Source: Annona cherimola (Eukaryota; Streptophyta; Magnoliopsida; Magnoliales; Annonaceae). From it: a stretch of DNA of 64,000 nt. This document shows positions 25,726 to 36,081 of the stretch, in pieces. Each line of letters begins with the position of its first letter. Within the stretch, counting starts at the first letter, position 1. Under the pieces are notes generated by a model. That model had not been told where the DNA came from. It saw nothing but the letters and a program-made list of their open reading frames with translations, and did not search any database. The translations under genes and the position numbers were made by a program. Where the stretch lies: assembly GCA_030490835.1 (NCBI GenBank), contig CM059973.1, positions 51,960,008 through 52,024,007 on the forward strand. Direction: 5' to 3'.

Positions 25726-25749
25726 TTATTTTAAAAAAATTGTTACAAC

Positions 25750-26888
25750 CTAATTTGCATATTTGCTAAAAGGATAATTTTCCTTGAGGTGATCAGAGGA
25801 ATGACACAGGAAACAAACTCGACTACCATATGGACATGCTTTAGCTGTATGTTCATTAGTACCCAAAAAATAACACACCAACTTAGTTAAAATGGGTCAT
25901 TGGTTATAAAAATTCTTTGGTTCCTTCCTGGCGTAGGCTTCCTTGGACTCGACTTTAGTTTGCACGTCTTGACCCTGTGGCCACATAGAGGGTAACTTGT
26001 GAGTAGCCTGAGAAGGTACTTCCTGGGTCTCTACCTCAGTATAGACAGGATCTAGGCTGGGTCCTTGAACAGGGGAAACTTCCTTCTGCAGCTTTGGACT
26101 AGGTTCAACCATTACCTTTGGCTTGGGTATAGCAAGGAACTCACCCATAGCCTTAGGTATATCAGCAGCCTTAGGTACATCCACCTCTTTGGGCACATCC
26201 ACAGCCTTGGGTACATCCACTACCTTGGGCACATCTACAGCCTTGGGTACATTAGCAGCTTCAAACTCATCCATAGCTTTGGGCACATCCTTAGCTTTAG
26301 GTACATTAGCGGCTTTGAACTCATCCATGACATTGGGTATATTAGTAGTTTTGAACTCATCCAGGGTTTTGGGTATGTTAATAAGTGTTATCTTAGGCTT
26401 TGTAACAGCAACCTTAGTCCGTATAGAAGGTTTCCTTAAAGTTGAAGGACCATCCTGTTTTAGGGTTCCAGCCATCCGAGGTAGGCGTACAGCCTTCTTA
26501 GATGTAGGTACACCTGAGTTTCAGCTTTTCTTTTCTTAGGCTTCTCATCCTCTATGGGTTTTTGGGTACGCAGCCTTTTATTTTTATCAGCCAAGGTTTC
26601 ATTATCTAGCTCAATTTCTGGGTCAGTCATTAATTGGGTTACTGGTTTCTTACCTTTCTCCCTGTTTAGATTTCGAACCCGAGGTTTGACAGGTATAGGT
26701 GGGGTGGCAGCATCCACAGCCTCTAGAATCCTATCCAGCTTTTTATTTAGGGCTTGGTACTGTAAATAGGATTCCTTTATCCAGGTTAGAACCTATTTTT
26801 CTAGGGCACTTAACCTTTCATAGGTAGTAGGGAGAGTCTTTCCTTGGGTTTTAGGAGTAGGGTATACCGATGCACCCGAACTGACCAT
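25750..26888 (-). pseudogene. extra gag-upstream reading frame of the chromovirus (unknown function)
   Basis: It starts with ATG at 26888, about 110 bases after the primer site, and runs for about 380 codons with one in-frame TAG near 26796, one frame change near 26465 and a TGA at 25897. In order, one sees a short helical start, a Lys/Arg-rich part (LADKNKRLRTQKPIEDEKPK), a Pro-rich tandem repeat of six-residue units such as VPKAVD (26150-26300), and two zinc-knuckle-like units each missing one Cys (CYFLGTNEHTAKAC and CFLCHSSDHLKENY, 25790-25870). It ends at TAG 25750-25752 in the same frame as gag. It may be a second Gag-like nucleic-acid-binding protein or a long N-terminal extension of gag. 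I do not know a named family for it. Confidence 0.6.
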
Positions 26889-26997
26889 TTTCTGGACTCA
26901 AAAAGAAAACATAGGGTTAGATTTGTAAATTCATTTCAAAATTCTTTTCTTTAATAAAAAATTATAATAATTAATAAGCCGTATTTTATATGTGTGA

Positions 26998-27011
26998 CCG
27001 CTCTGATACCA
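26998..27011 (-). other. primer binding site of the chromovirus (tRNA-Met)
   Basis: The minus strand reads TGGTATCAGAGCGG two bases inside the 5' LTR boundary, the standard initiator tRNA-Met primer site. Confidence 0.92.
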
Positions 27012-27013
27012 TC

Positions 27014-28574
27014 TGTAACATATCGATCCAGAAAAGTGATCTCGGACCGTGTATTTAATGCAATTTTCCAAGATCAATCACACATTTATAGCAAAATTAA
27101 TTATTATAATTTCATAAAAATTTCAAAATTCCACTTCCACTAGTCATGTTCCCATTATTACATCAAGACATAAAGAAAAAGAAATTTTACAAGTCTATCA
27201 TTCTCAATACATGCCTTTAAAATAAATAAATAGAAATAATTATTCTTGAAAATCTTCTTGTAAATCCCAAAACGCTAGTGTCCCACTTGATTTGGTACAC
27301 CTGTAAAAATAATGGGTTAGTCTCAACATGACTAGCAAGTAGAAAATTATTTGAAAATGGATAATGGCCCAAATAAAACTTAATTAAATGATAAAATAAT
27401 CATTTAATTTAATATCTTAAAAATTAGGCCTCAAATGAAAAATCAAACCCTTCCGTTGAGTCCAGAAGCATCAAAAATATAGAAATGGACTATTTGGTCA
27501 TTCAAATCGGAGTTCAAATGATTAAATCATAATAAAATGAAATAAACGGTCCACATTAAGCTATATCATCATAGCCTTTACTGCAGGTGGGCCCTACTAA
27601 GGCCTCTGTCACTCCGCTTTATTGCTGTAATGGCCCACACATCAATTTCCAAAATCCTGTGGAGATCAGAAGCATAAAAAATTATTAAATGTGAAAGAAA
27701 ACGTCAAAAGCAACAAAACAATTTCGTTGTAAAAGCAAGCTTCTCATGCTTGGACGAAAATTCCTCTCCCTGACGCCTCTGACGAAAATTATCTCTGAAC
27801 GAAACTTCTTATTTGGACGACTTTCCATTCATGTACGTTTGGGAAAATCGGAACTGGCTTATATAACTTGATTTTTCGCCGTTCATAATACACATAAATA
27901 TTATTAAATATATGCTACAATTAACCCATATCATTAATATATAATTTCAATATCCACATATTTATTGCATATCAATGCATTAAAAAAATGCATAATAAAA
28001 TTCAAAAATCTCAATATATGTAATTTCAAGCATAAAATTTCAACATATTTATCTGCAAAATTTTATATCCTAAAAATTTAGGATTATAAAATTTAAATAT
28101 GCAAAGCATAGTCTAAAAATTATAATATATATCTAATATACATGCTTTATACATAACAATTGTATCAAAATAATCATAGCATTGAACTAAAATCAATTTC
28201 AAATAAAATCCCACTTGCCTTATAAAAAGTTCTTTCCTCACGCAAGCCGCTTTCTCTAAAATTCTCCCAACATTTCTTACGAATACTCCCATCTATCAAG
28301 TCCCCACCCCAATTTATAGAAGTCTCGTAACTTCTAAAGGATAGGAAGATAGGAATAAGATAAATTTTATTTTAAAAATAGATTCTATCTTAACAATTCT
28401 TATCTCATCATATCATATCCCGTGGAGATAAGCTTTGTTTCAAAATTAAATTCTATCTTAACCACCCTATCTAGGAGAGTTCTTATCTCATCCTATCTTA
28501 TCATGTGGGGCCCACATGTCTGGAGAGGCAAAAATGAAAAAATTAATTATATATATATATTTCAATATTTTACA
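27014..28574 (-). repeat. 5' LTR of the chromovirus
   Basis: This 1561-bp LTR is nearly identical to 19135-20707. It carries the element's promoter in the minus direction. The outer end is TTTTACA at 28568-28574, next to host-like sequence. Confidence 0.92.
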
Positions 28575-29461
28575 TTAGCTTATCACTCGTCTCCAACAAA
28601 GAGAGTCAAGCCTCTTCTTCAGCTTCCTTTTGCTCTCTCAAGTCTTCTCACTCACACTTTCTCCCCTTTCCTCATCGCCGCATCTCTCACTTCAAGGAAA
28701 TCAGTGGTTGATAATTGCTCTCTCTTGTCTAGCCTCTCATTTCTCCTCTCTTCTCCCTCCTCCCTCTCCCCTTTCTTTCCTCCCTCCTCCCTTCTCTCTC
28801 ACGTCACACCCCTTATAGCTGTTGCCTGCCCCTCCCGTCTTTCTCAGTGACAGCTTCCAATACTTTCTCCTTGACATAGGTACTTGTTGGCGATTCAGCC
28901 ATTGATGATGGCGATTCTTTTTTGGATTTTTGGCGGAAAGTTTCATTTGTTTAAAGTTTAAATAGTACTAATGCAGTGACGAATAGATGAATACAACTTT
29001 TAATATGTACCTAGCTAAGATAATAATAATTTGGGCTGTGATTTTCTCGAATGAGTCAAAAGAGATGGACAAGCATTGTTGCTTAGACATTCAATATTTT
29101 GTTACAAATATATAATTACATTAAGCTTTAGATTATTAATTCATTTTTTTTGCCCAAATTAGGAGAACTTTTAAATTTATAATTACTTGAACCTACTTTG
29201 CTACTCTGCTTTGGTTTGCTGTACTTTGTAATGGGGTCAAGTCATTCCCCTCTTCTAGGAAAGGCTTCACATTTCATATACCTAACTTAACAAATGTTGG
29301 CAAGTTGTAGAAACCTTACTGATTTCTTAGCCTGATAGATGAATAGTTGGAGATGTGGAACACCATGTATACAATTTCTTAATACAATTTCTAAGTGTTG
29401 ATGGAATTAGAAATTATTGACTATCTTCTACGACTAAACTTTTTTGCATTTGATTGATAAT
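28575..29461 (+). other. host-like flank with pyrimidine-rich leader
   Basis: From 28600 to 28870 the plus strand is strongly C+T rich (many CTCTCT and CCCTCC runs), like the 5' UTR of a plant gene, and is followed by CATAGGTACTTG, a possible splice donor, and AT-rich sequence. Sirevirus D is inserted after 29461, and the other side of the insertion leads to a FAR1-related fragment at 43650. The two parts may be the broken 5' end of one gene. No long reading frame is present here. Confidence 0.4.
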
Positions 29462-31184
29462 TGTTGGAAACAATTGACAAATTAAGCAATGATCGTGTTT
29501 TGATGATTAAACAAGCTTAATTTGAGTTAAATAAGGCACTAATGACATTTCTCTAAGTATTTGCAAGGTTTCATAATATGAAAATGAAGTTTAACAGGTC
29601 AAGTCTATTTCCAAGTCGACTTCAGATGCGACTTCAAATGCGATTTTATGGCCAGTGCTGAAATTGGGGAGCAAGAGCTGCCAAGTCGCCTTGAAGTCGA
29701 CTTCGCATGCGACTTAGGTGAAGTCGCAAATCAAGTCGACTCCGGATGCGACTTCAAATGCGATTTTATGGCCAACGCTGAAATTGGGGAGCAAGAGATG
29801 CCGAAGTCGCACTCGAAGTCGACTTCGCATGCGACTTAGGTGAAGTCGCAAACCAAGTCGACTTCAAATGCGACTTGGTTTCTAGAAAACCCGAAGTCGA
29901 AGATCTGCGGGGACTTCAGCAGAAACTCAACTAAAACTTGAGTCAAGTCGAAGACGAAGTTGACTCCACATGCGACTTTGGTCGTGCCAAAAGTCAAATC
30001 AACCAAACCTAGCAACTTGAGAAAGATTTAAAATGGGATGACCCCTATTATACTGGGAAGCAGATTTAAGGACCATATTACTGTTAGAACAACATACTCA
30101 AGACCAAGAACATCGAAAGGCTCATTGAATGTTTATGTGACGATCTACGAGTTTTAAATCTTAAGAACAAACAGTTGGAGACGATATGCATTTGGAAGAA
30201 GGCTTAGTAGCAAGAGTAATCCAATGAAGAACATGAGATATCAAAGCTGCAAGACGTCAAGAGGAGCAGCGAAGTCGCGCCCGAAGTTGACTCCGCCTGC
30301 GACATGGGTCGAAGCTGAAGAAAAAGTCGATGCTGTCCAGAACTTTGAGCTGATAAAGGTCGAAGTCGCACCCGAAGTCGACTCCAGCCTACAACTTCAG
30401 CGAAGTCACAACTGAAGTCGACTTCGATATACGACTTGGACGAAGTCGCAAGTCAAGTCGACTCCACATTCGACTTGGGTGCGTAACAGTCAGAAATATT
30501 CGAACGTTGGCTCATTTAATGTGCGCCACCTACTTCCAAATGTTTGAATACCCTCCTCATTTATTTAAGGCATTCAAGACAGACATCGAGTGTAGCTGAA
30601 ACTTCATTGATTAAGCACAACTCCCATCTCTAAGTGCATTAAGTGATCAAGCTAATATCCTGAAAAAGAACTTTGCACTCAAACCGTCAAGAGCTACTTG
30701 CTGAATCGTTTAGTCTTCTCCACAAGTTCTTCTCCGTGCAGAATCTGCCTTTACACAACAGTAACGCGTAGAAACTTTCTTTCTTACTTTCCCTATTGTA
30801 TTGCACTTGATTTAGTATCGGAGGCTAAGGTCAAGTGAAAGCAAAGTAGTGTATGATTGGAGTGATGCTCATAACCCACTTATGCTAAGTCTGTATTAAG
30901 CCCCCTAGAGCTGTGAATCTAGAAGAGAGCAGAGGCTCTATTGTATTTAGTGAAATACTTAGTGGAACCCAAGTCACAATGGTGTGATCTTAGAGGAGTG
31001 GAGTAGGGAAGGTTGTCCTGAACCACTATAATTTGTGTGTTCTATTTGCTGCTCTTAAATTTCTGTTTATTTGCTTTAAGGGGCTAAACCATAACAGGGG
31101 CTGTATCCAAGATAATCTAAAAGAATTTTTAAAACCCAATTCACCCCTCCCCTCTTGGGTTAAGGCATAAACTTGGGACCAACA
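29462..31184 (+). repeat. 5' LTR of Sirevirus D
   Basis: It contains GTCGAC/GCGACTT palindrome arrays at about 29600-29970 and 30260-30480, a degraded hairpin and a weak TATA-like TTATTTAAGG (30561-30570). It is 37 bp shorter than the 3' LTR, mainly because one palindrome unit near 29600 is absent. Confidence 0.95.
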
Positions 31185-31186
31185 AG

Positions 31187-31198
31187 TGGTATCAGAGC
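31187..31198 (+). other. primer binding site of Sirevirus D (tRNA-Met)
   Basis: TGGTATCAGAGC follows the LTR end after two bases and matches the initiator tRNA-Met 3' end. Confidence 0.95.
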
Positions 31199-31235
31199 AG
31201 GTCTTTGAGTTTTATCAAAGAGATCTTTTTATATA

Positions 31236-31546
31236 ATAGCAAACCAATCTACTTCCGTTCCCGCATTTGCTGAAGGCCAATCTTTTACAAGGCCACCATT
31301 GTTTGATGAGAATAATTTTGACTATTGGAAACTACGTATGAAACAACTCATCATGGCCACAGATATTGACTCCTGGATTGCAATCCAAGACGATGTGACT
31401 TTGCCAATTGATGAAAGAGCTTCCAAATGGACCGATGAGGAAGTAAAAATTATAAAGAGCAACGCCAAGGCCATAAATTCATTATTTTGTGCTATTACTG
31501 CCTCTGAATATGATAGAGTATCCTTGTGTTTGACCGCCAAAGAAAT
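31236..31546 (+). pseudogene. gag N-terminus of Sirevirus D
   Basis: The frame matches the Gag start of element E, including FAEGQSFTRP, WKLRMKQLIMATDIDSW and DERASKWTDEEV. The initiating ATG is replaced by ATA at 31236-31238, so translation could not start at the ancestral site. The frame is cut at TAKEI by a solo LTR (31547-33059). A 52-base piece of gag (33060-33111) lies between that insertion and the next one. Confidence 0.88.
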
Positions 31547-33059
31547 TGATGAGCCGCGTATATGTCTATTAAATTACTCGCTATTTACGCAAGTATACGT
31601 GCCGTGTCAAGTAATAAAGTGTGAGTAGAGTATCGTTCTCACGAGGATTGTGTTAAACGGATTAGCACCTTAAATCTCAATTGCCTAAGTGAATTGGTAA
31701 AAGGAATGAGATTTGGTTTCAATGAATTGAATTAAACTAAATTAAGTAAAGTAGTAAATGACCAGAGTGGTGTGGATGTTGCTGATATTGCCTTGAGATG
31801 ATTAAGATAGGTGAGAATATGAATTCATTGAATCATAGCTATGTTATTTGGTTTCAATTAAGTTAGTTATGCAAAGATTACTAATCTAGGTTCATTCATA
31901 TTCATATATGTCTTCCAACACATACAAACCTAACCAAGTTTTAGTCATGTGCTATATTCCCATGCATATAAGTAAAACAAGGTTGATAACTATATAACCT
32001 AATCAAAATTACACAGGGTTAATAGGTATATTCCTATCCATATTAACATCTAACACACATGAGCTAGAATACCTGTGCCTTATACATGGATCTCATTCAA
32101 ATCCCATTTTTCCAAGCATGAATCTGAATATTCGATCAATCCACAAGGTTGCAAAGCTTGTAAACGCATTAAGCATGATATATAAGGGTAATCTCAAGTA
32201 ACAAAAGTCGCAGCACAACAGTGTTATCAATTCAAGCATAAGAAAACCAAATATCATAAGATATGAGTTCAAATCCTACATATCTCTCACCATAGGAAGG
32301 TTCAGCCCATAAACATGACTTCAATTCCCATTAAAATCGAGTTTACAATCATCCCAAACAAGGAGAATAACAAACAAGTAGAGATAGATGAGAAGAGGAG
32401 ATGAAACTCAATGGATTTTGCGGTGATGGCTTGGATCTCCACTTGCTCTTCTCTCCTTCCTTGAAGCTTTGGTTTCCTCCTTTTCTCCACAGCAGCTACT
32501 CCCTATTTTGGTCTCTCCTCTATGGCCTGCGGAACTCACTTGCACGTAGCCCTAGGTTTCTATTTATAATGGGTAGCTTGCGCAGCACATGTGCAGAAAC
32601 CCGCGCGTGTACGGATGTGTAGTGGCACGTAGGCGCCAACTCTCTGTGTGCTATGTAACTTAGATGTCTGATGTCTTGGCGCCTAGGCGCCAACTCCCTG
32701 GATGCAATAAATTGTGTGAAGTGTTGGAGATTTTGGCAAAGGCCTGTAGAATGGCGCCTGGGCGCCAATCCCATGCTCCTTCACTTGCCTCTGTTCTGCA
32801 TTTGACTCGCTCGTGTGCTTGTAATTCTCCGTCCTTCCTGTAAAAATGAATGAAACTAAATAAATGAACTAAAAATGCCTAATTTATACTAAAAATGCCT
32901 AATTTATACTAAAAATGCATAAAAACTACATAATGCTCCTAAAATGCAAAGCGAGTGAAAATTTAGCTAAATGGATGCAAACTAAACCTAATCTCTTGGA
33001 CTAACGCGCAAAAATAGTCTAAAATAGGCTATAATAATTCGTATTTTTACGAGTTATCA
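31547..33059 (+). mobile_element. solo LTR (family S, copy 1) in gag of D
   Basis: The 1513-bp repeat runs from TGATGAGCCGCG to GAGTTATCA and is flanked by the perfect 5-bp duplication GAAAT (31542-31546 and 33060-33064). No coding region, primer site or PPT is present. A second copy is at 44200-45657, and the two share the ACGCAAGTATACGTG and CAAGTAATAAAGTGTGAG blocks near the start. It is a solo LTR of an LTR retrotransposon. TGATGAGC starts are common in gypsy Tat-type LTRs, but that lineage is a guess. Frames in it (32520-32774 and others) are not genes. Confidence 0.9.
32676..32693. repeat. perfect 18-bp palindrome in solo LTR S1
   Basis: TTGGCGCCTAGGCGCCAA equals its own reverse complement. 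Two variants, AGGCGCCAA at about 32631 and GGCGCCTGGGCGCCAA at about 32753, flank it, giving a small GC-rich cluster in AT-rich DNA. Confidence 0.85.
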
Positions 33060-33111
33060 GAAATATGGGATACAATAACATCTATCTATGAAGGAACTTC
33101 TCAGGTCTAAG

Positions 33112-34539
33112 CAGTGTTATCAAAACCGGACCGGACCGGTTCGATACTGCCCGGTTCGGTTCAATTATAGAAAACCGTCCGAACCGGCGAACCAGCGGTC
33201 GAACCGGGATATGCGGTCGAACCGCGTTCGACCGGTCGGACGATTTTATATATATAAAAAAAACCAAATGAAACCGCTCGCATTTCCCCCTCTCCTGTCG
33301 TCGTTTCCGAAATCTGAACCCTAATGTCGGCATCGTCTCGTCGCAGTGGCAGCGCCCCCCATCATCGACACTGTGTCCTCGGCCCTCACAGCGCCTGCCG
33401 GCTGCACAGCACCGGCCGCCCGCAGCTCCCGTCGTCTTCTCCATCCTTGTCGCGTCCCCGCCCGTCGCACCCTCACGCGCAGATCCCGCTGCCCATAGCT
33501 TTCGTCGTCCACGCCGTCTTCGTCGCGTCCCCGCACGCAACGCCCGCCGCCCGCAGTCATCTTCTCCATCCTTGTTGCGTCCCCGCCCGCCGCGCCCTCA
33601 CGCATAGAGCTCACTGCCCATAGCTCCCGTCTTCGTCGCGTCCCCGCACGCAGCGCCCGTCGCCGAGTACCCGCACCGTCATCGCCTTCTACTCTGTCAT
33701 CGCCTTCTGCTCCGTCATCGCCGCACGTGCCATCCTCGCTACGCGTGCCGATCGCCATCTCGCCGTCCCCGGTCGTTGCTCGCTGGTCGCTGCTGGCAGC
33801 TCACCGTCTCGTTTGTGTTGTTATCGCCGCTGACATCTTCTCAAGTGATCCGGCGATGTTGAGTTTCAGTGTTGCGTATCACTTGGGCTTTCCAATCAGT
33901 CCATCTGGACGGTCCATCTGGTAGGCCTGGTTCGGAATAGCAGAAGCTGCGGTAATTATTTTTATGTGTAATCTGAAAGTTTATTTTTAATATTTTATTT
34001 ATTTCATAAAATTTGAGTACCCCTTAAATGTCGTTAGATGCTGTTGGACGCTGTTAGGTACTTAGATTAAGGTGTATTTCATTAAATCATATTATCTGAG
34101 TTTTAAGTTCTATAATTAAGGTATAAATGACCTTATAAGGAACTGAGGATCATGTTACAGATGTCGTTAGATTCGGTTAGATGCTGTTAGATGCTGTTAG
34201 ATCCGGTTAAATGTCGTTAGATCCGGTTAAATGCCGTTAAATGCTATTAGACGCTGTTAGATAAGGTAGATTTCATTATATCCTATTATCTGGGTTTCAA
34301 ATTCTGTAATTAAGGTATAAATGGTTTATAAAGGGCTCAAAATCATATTACAGGTGTTAAATTAGGATTAACTTATCAATATATTTACTTAAAATTTAAA
34401 AATAATTTAATATTTATGACATCATAAATATATCATGCTGACGTCATCGGTTCGAACCGGTTCGTTTAACCGGTCAAACCGGTTCGAACCAGACCAGTTC
34501 CTTTACGGTTCAATCACCGGTTCGGTTCTGACAACACTG
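33112..34539. mobile_element. non-autonomous hAT-like DNA transposon in gag of D
   Basis: The 1428-bp element has terminal inverted repeats (CAGTGTTATCAAAACCGG at the left; CAGTGTTGTCAGAACCG read inwards from the right) and a perfect 8-bp target duplication GGTCTAAG (33104-33111 and 34540-34547). An 8-bp duplication and CAGTG ends fit the hAT superfamily. No transposase is present. Subterminal regions are full of GGTTCGAACCGG-type inverted motifs. The middle (about 33280-33930) is very GC rich, and 34030-34275 holds GTTAGATGCT-like short repeats. Reading frames on both strands of the GC-rich part mirror each other and are not convincing genes. Confidence 0.9.
34030..34275 (+). repeat. short-unit repeats (GTTAGATGCT type) inside the hAT-like element
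   Basis: Units such as GTTAGATGCT, GTTAGATCCG and GTTAAATGCC recur with 10-base spacing around 34035-34065 and 34165-34262. Two copies of an ATTTCATTA...TATTATCTG block flank the second cluster. It looks like a minisatellite that grew by slippage or template switching. Confidence 0.75.
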
Positions 34540-34547
34540 GGTCTAAG

Positions 34548-35340
34548 GGATAAGAAGAAATATTTTGATTGGAGAATTAGAAAGTTTTAAAATGTTGGAT
34601 ACTGAGAATATTTCTGAAATATTTGCTAGATTTTCAAAAATTACTAATGCTTTGAAAGAACTTGGAAAAGCTGTCTCAAAGTCTGAACATGTTATGAAGA
34701 TTCTAAGAGCCCTACTGGAATCATGGATTCCGAAAATCACTGCATTAGAAGATGCTAAGGACCTAAACACATTGAAGCTAGAAGACCTCATTAGCTCATT
34801 AATGTCACATGAGCTAATTAAGAAAAGAAATGAAGATCACCACAAAGGGAAGAGAGTAATTGTATTAAAAGTCACTCAAAGCTCGGATGAGTTTACCTCC
34901 TCATCTCACAACGATGATGAAGAAATTGCTCTGCTAACTTGTAGATTTCAAAAGTTTGTAAGGAAAGAAAAGAACTTCAAAGGTTTCAAAGAAAGACCTC
35001 GAAAAGAGAAAAAGAAAGTGGTTACAAAATGCTATAGATGTGGCAGTATGGGACATATACAAGCTCAATATCCTACACCGGAAGAAAAATCAAAGGATCG
35101 TCAAGAAAAGAAGAAAATATATGAAAGCCGAAAATTTCAAAGCCTAAGGGAAGAGGAATGTACGTAAATGAAGAAACTTCATCAACAAGTAGTTCCTCAA
35201 ATGATGATCTTGAAGCAGCAAATTGCGCAAGAATATGTTGCATGACACGGATTGAGCAAGAAGAAACCTTGTTGAGTTTAAACACAACAGAAGTTTTGGA
35301 AGAGCAAACCACCTCAACAAAATGTACAAGTAGTGAAGAG
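34548..35340 (+). pseudogene. gag middle part of Sirevirus D with first zinc knuckle
   Basis: It continues the Gag core after the hAT-like insertion: ENISEIFARFSKITNAL and LTLKLEDLISSLMSHELIKK-type sequence from 34560. A knuckle, CYRCGSMGHIQAQY (about 35030-35072), follows with its last Cys changed to Tyr. Frame changes separate it from both sides (frame of 34565-35167, then of 35158-35388). It ends at KCTSSEE, exactly where element E joins to the protease segment. Confidence 0.85.
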
Positions 35341-36081
35341 GTAACTTCCAAACTTGGTTATTCTCAATCTACTTATTCTTCTATATAAGAGTGTCTCAAA
35401 TGTGCTGAATTAGAGAATTACAACTAGCGTATGATTCATTATATGATGAAATCAAAAAGCTAGGAAACAAGTTATCATTAAAGAAACAACAATGTGATTC
35501 CATTATTATTGTAAATGGAAAACTAGCAGAAAGAACAACAAAACTGAAAGAAGAAAATGAGTTGCTATTGAAAGAAGTGGAGAAATTGAAAAAGGAGAAT
35601 GAATCCTTAAATGAATCATTATCTAAGTTCTCTAATCCAGGAGAGAGTGTGAAAATATTTTTGAACATGACCTCTCAAAACAATAGAAGAGGTCTTGGAT
35701 ACTCCACATTTGAGCAAGGAGAAAGCAGTAAATCAAATGTGCCAAACCTTAGGAAAAATCAAGCTAAAGCTGCACCAAGTTATAAACCAAAAGGGAAATA
35801 AGTTGTTTGGACTAGAAGGCCAACCTTTGAACCACAACATACATGGAGATCTACTTCTAGATTACCAATGACCTGTAACTTTTGCAACTAGATGGGTCAC
35901 AAAATTTATCAATGCAATTTTATGAAACTGTATGACCATAGTGCAAAATTGGTTTGGGTTCCAAGAAACACCAGATTTGGACTTTCAAGAATAGAACAAC
36001 AAAGATTGAACCAGTTTACTAACCCAAATGGACCCATAAAATGGGTACCAAAGAGATAAGCTTTATTTGCTCATTTTTCAG
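35341..36081 (+). other. candidate gag intron (coiled coil and second zinc knuckle) of Sirevirus D
   Basis: This 741-bp segment is absent from element E at exactly these borders. It begins GTAACT after GAAGAG, contains TACTAAC at 36017-36023 and ends CTCATTTTTCAG. Both borders fall between codons, and the outer frames agree. Inside it encodes the coiled coil (KKENESLNESLSKFSNPGES) and the second knuckle, here broken by a TAG, and a gag-ending TAA at 36057-36059. Splicing would remove that stop and place the protease in frame with gag. Without expression data it could also be plain gag sequence that happened to be deleted in E. Confidence 0.45.

Larger units (their letters stand above)
19135..28574 (-). 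mobile_element. Tekay/Del-like chromovirus (Ty3/gypsy), nearly complete
   Basis: Two very similar LTRs (19135-20707 and 27014-28574) enclose, in minus-strand order, PBS, an extra frame, gag, protease, RT, RNase H, integrase with chromodomain, and PPT. Order PR-RT-RH-INT defines Ty3/gypsy, and the C-terminal chromodomain defines a chromovirus. Tekay/Del is inferred from the tandem zinc knuckles in gag and the tRNA-Met primer. Flanking 5-mers are TTATT and TTAGC, so the target duplication is not perfect. Coding regions contain several stops and at least two frame changes. The LTRs differ by scattered substitutions and a short indel near 20520/28400. Confidence 0.9.

Noticed and set aside
28737..28946. 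69-codon Arg/Gly/Lys-rich minus frame
   Set aside because: It is the reverse complement of a CT-rich leader-like tract with no coding similarity.
31187..31198. tRNA-Met-like sequence
   Set aside because: Only the primer-complementary 12 bases are present; no cloverleaf follows. The same holds at 2370, 26998 and 52881.
33082..33758. Several long overlapping reading frames on both strands
   Set aside because: They lie in GC-rich sequence with few stops by composition, mirror each other and show no recognisable domain.
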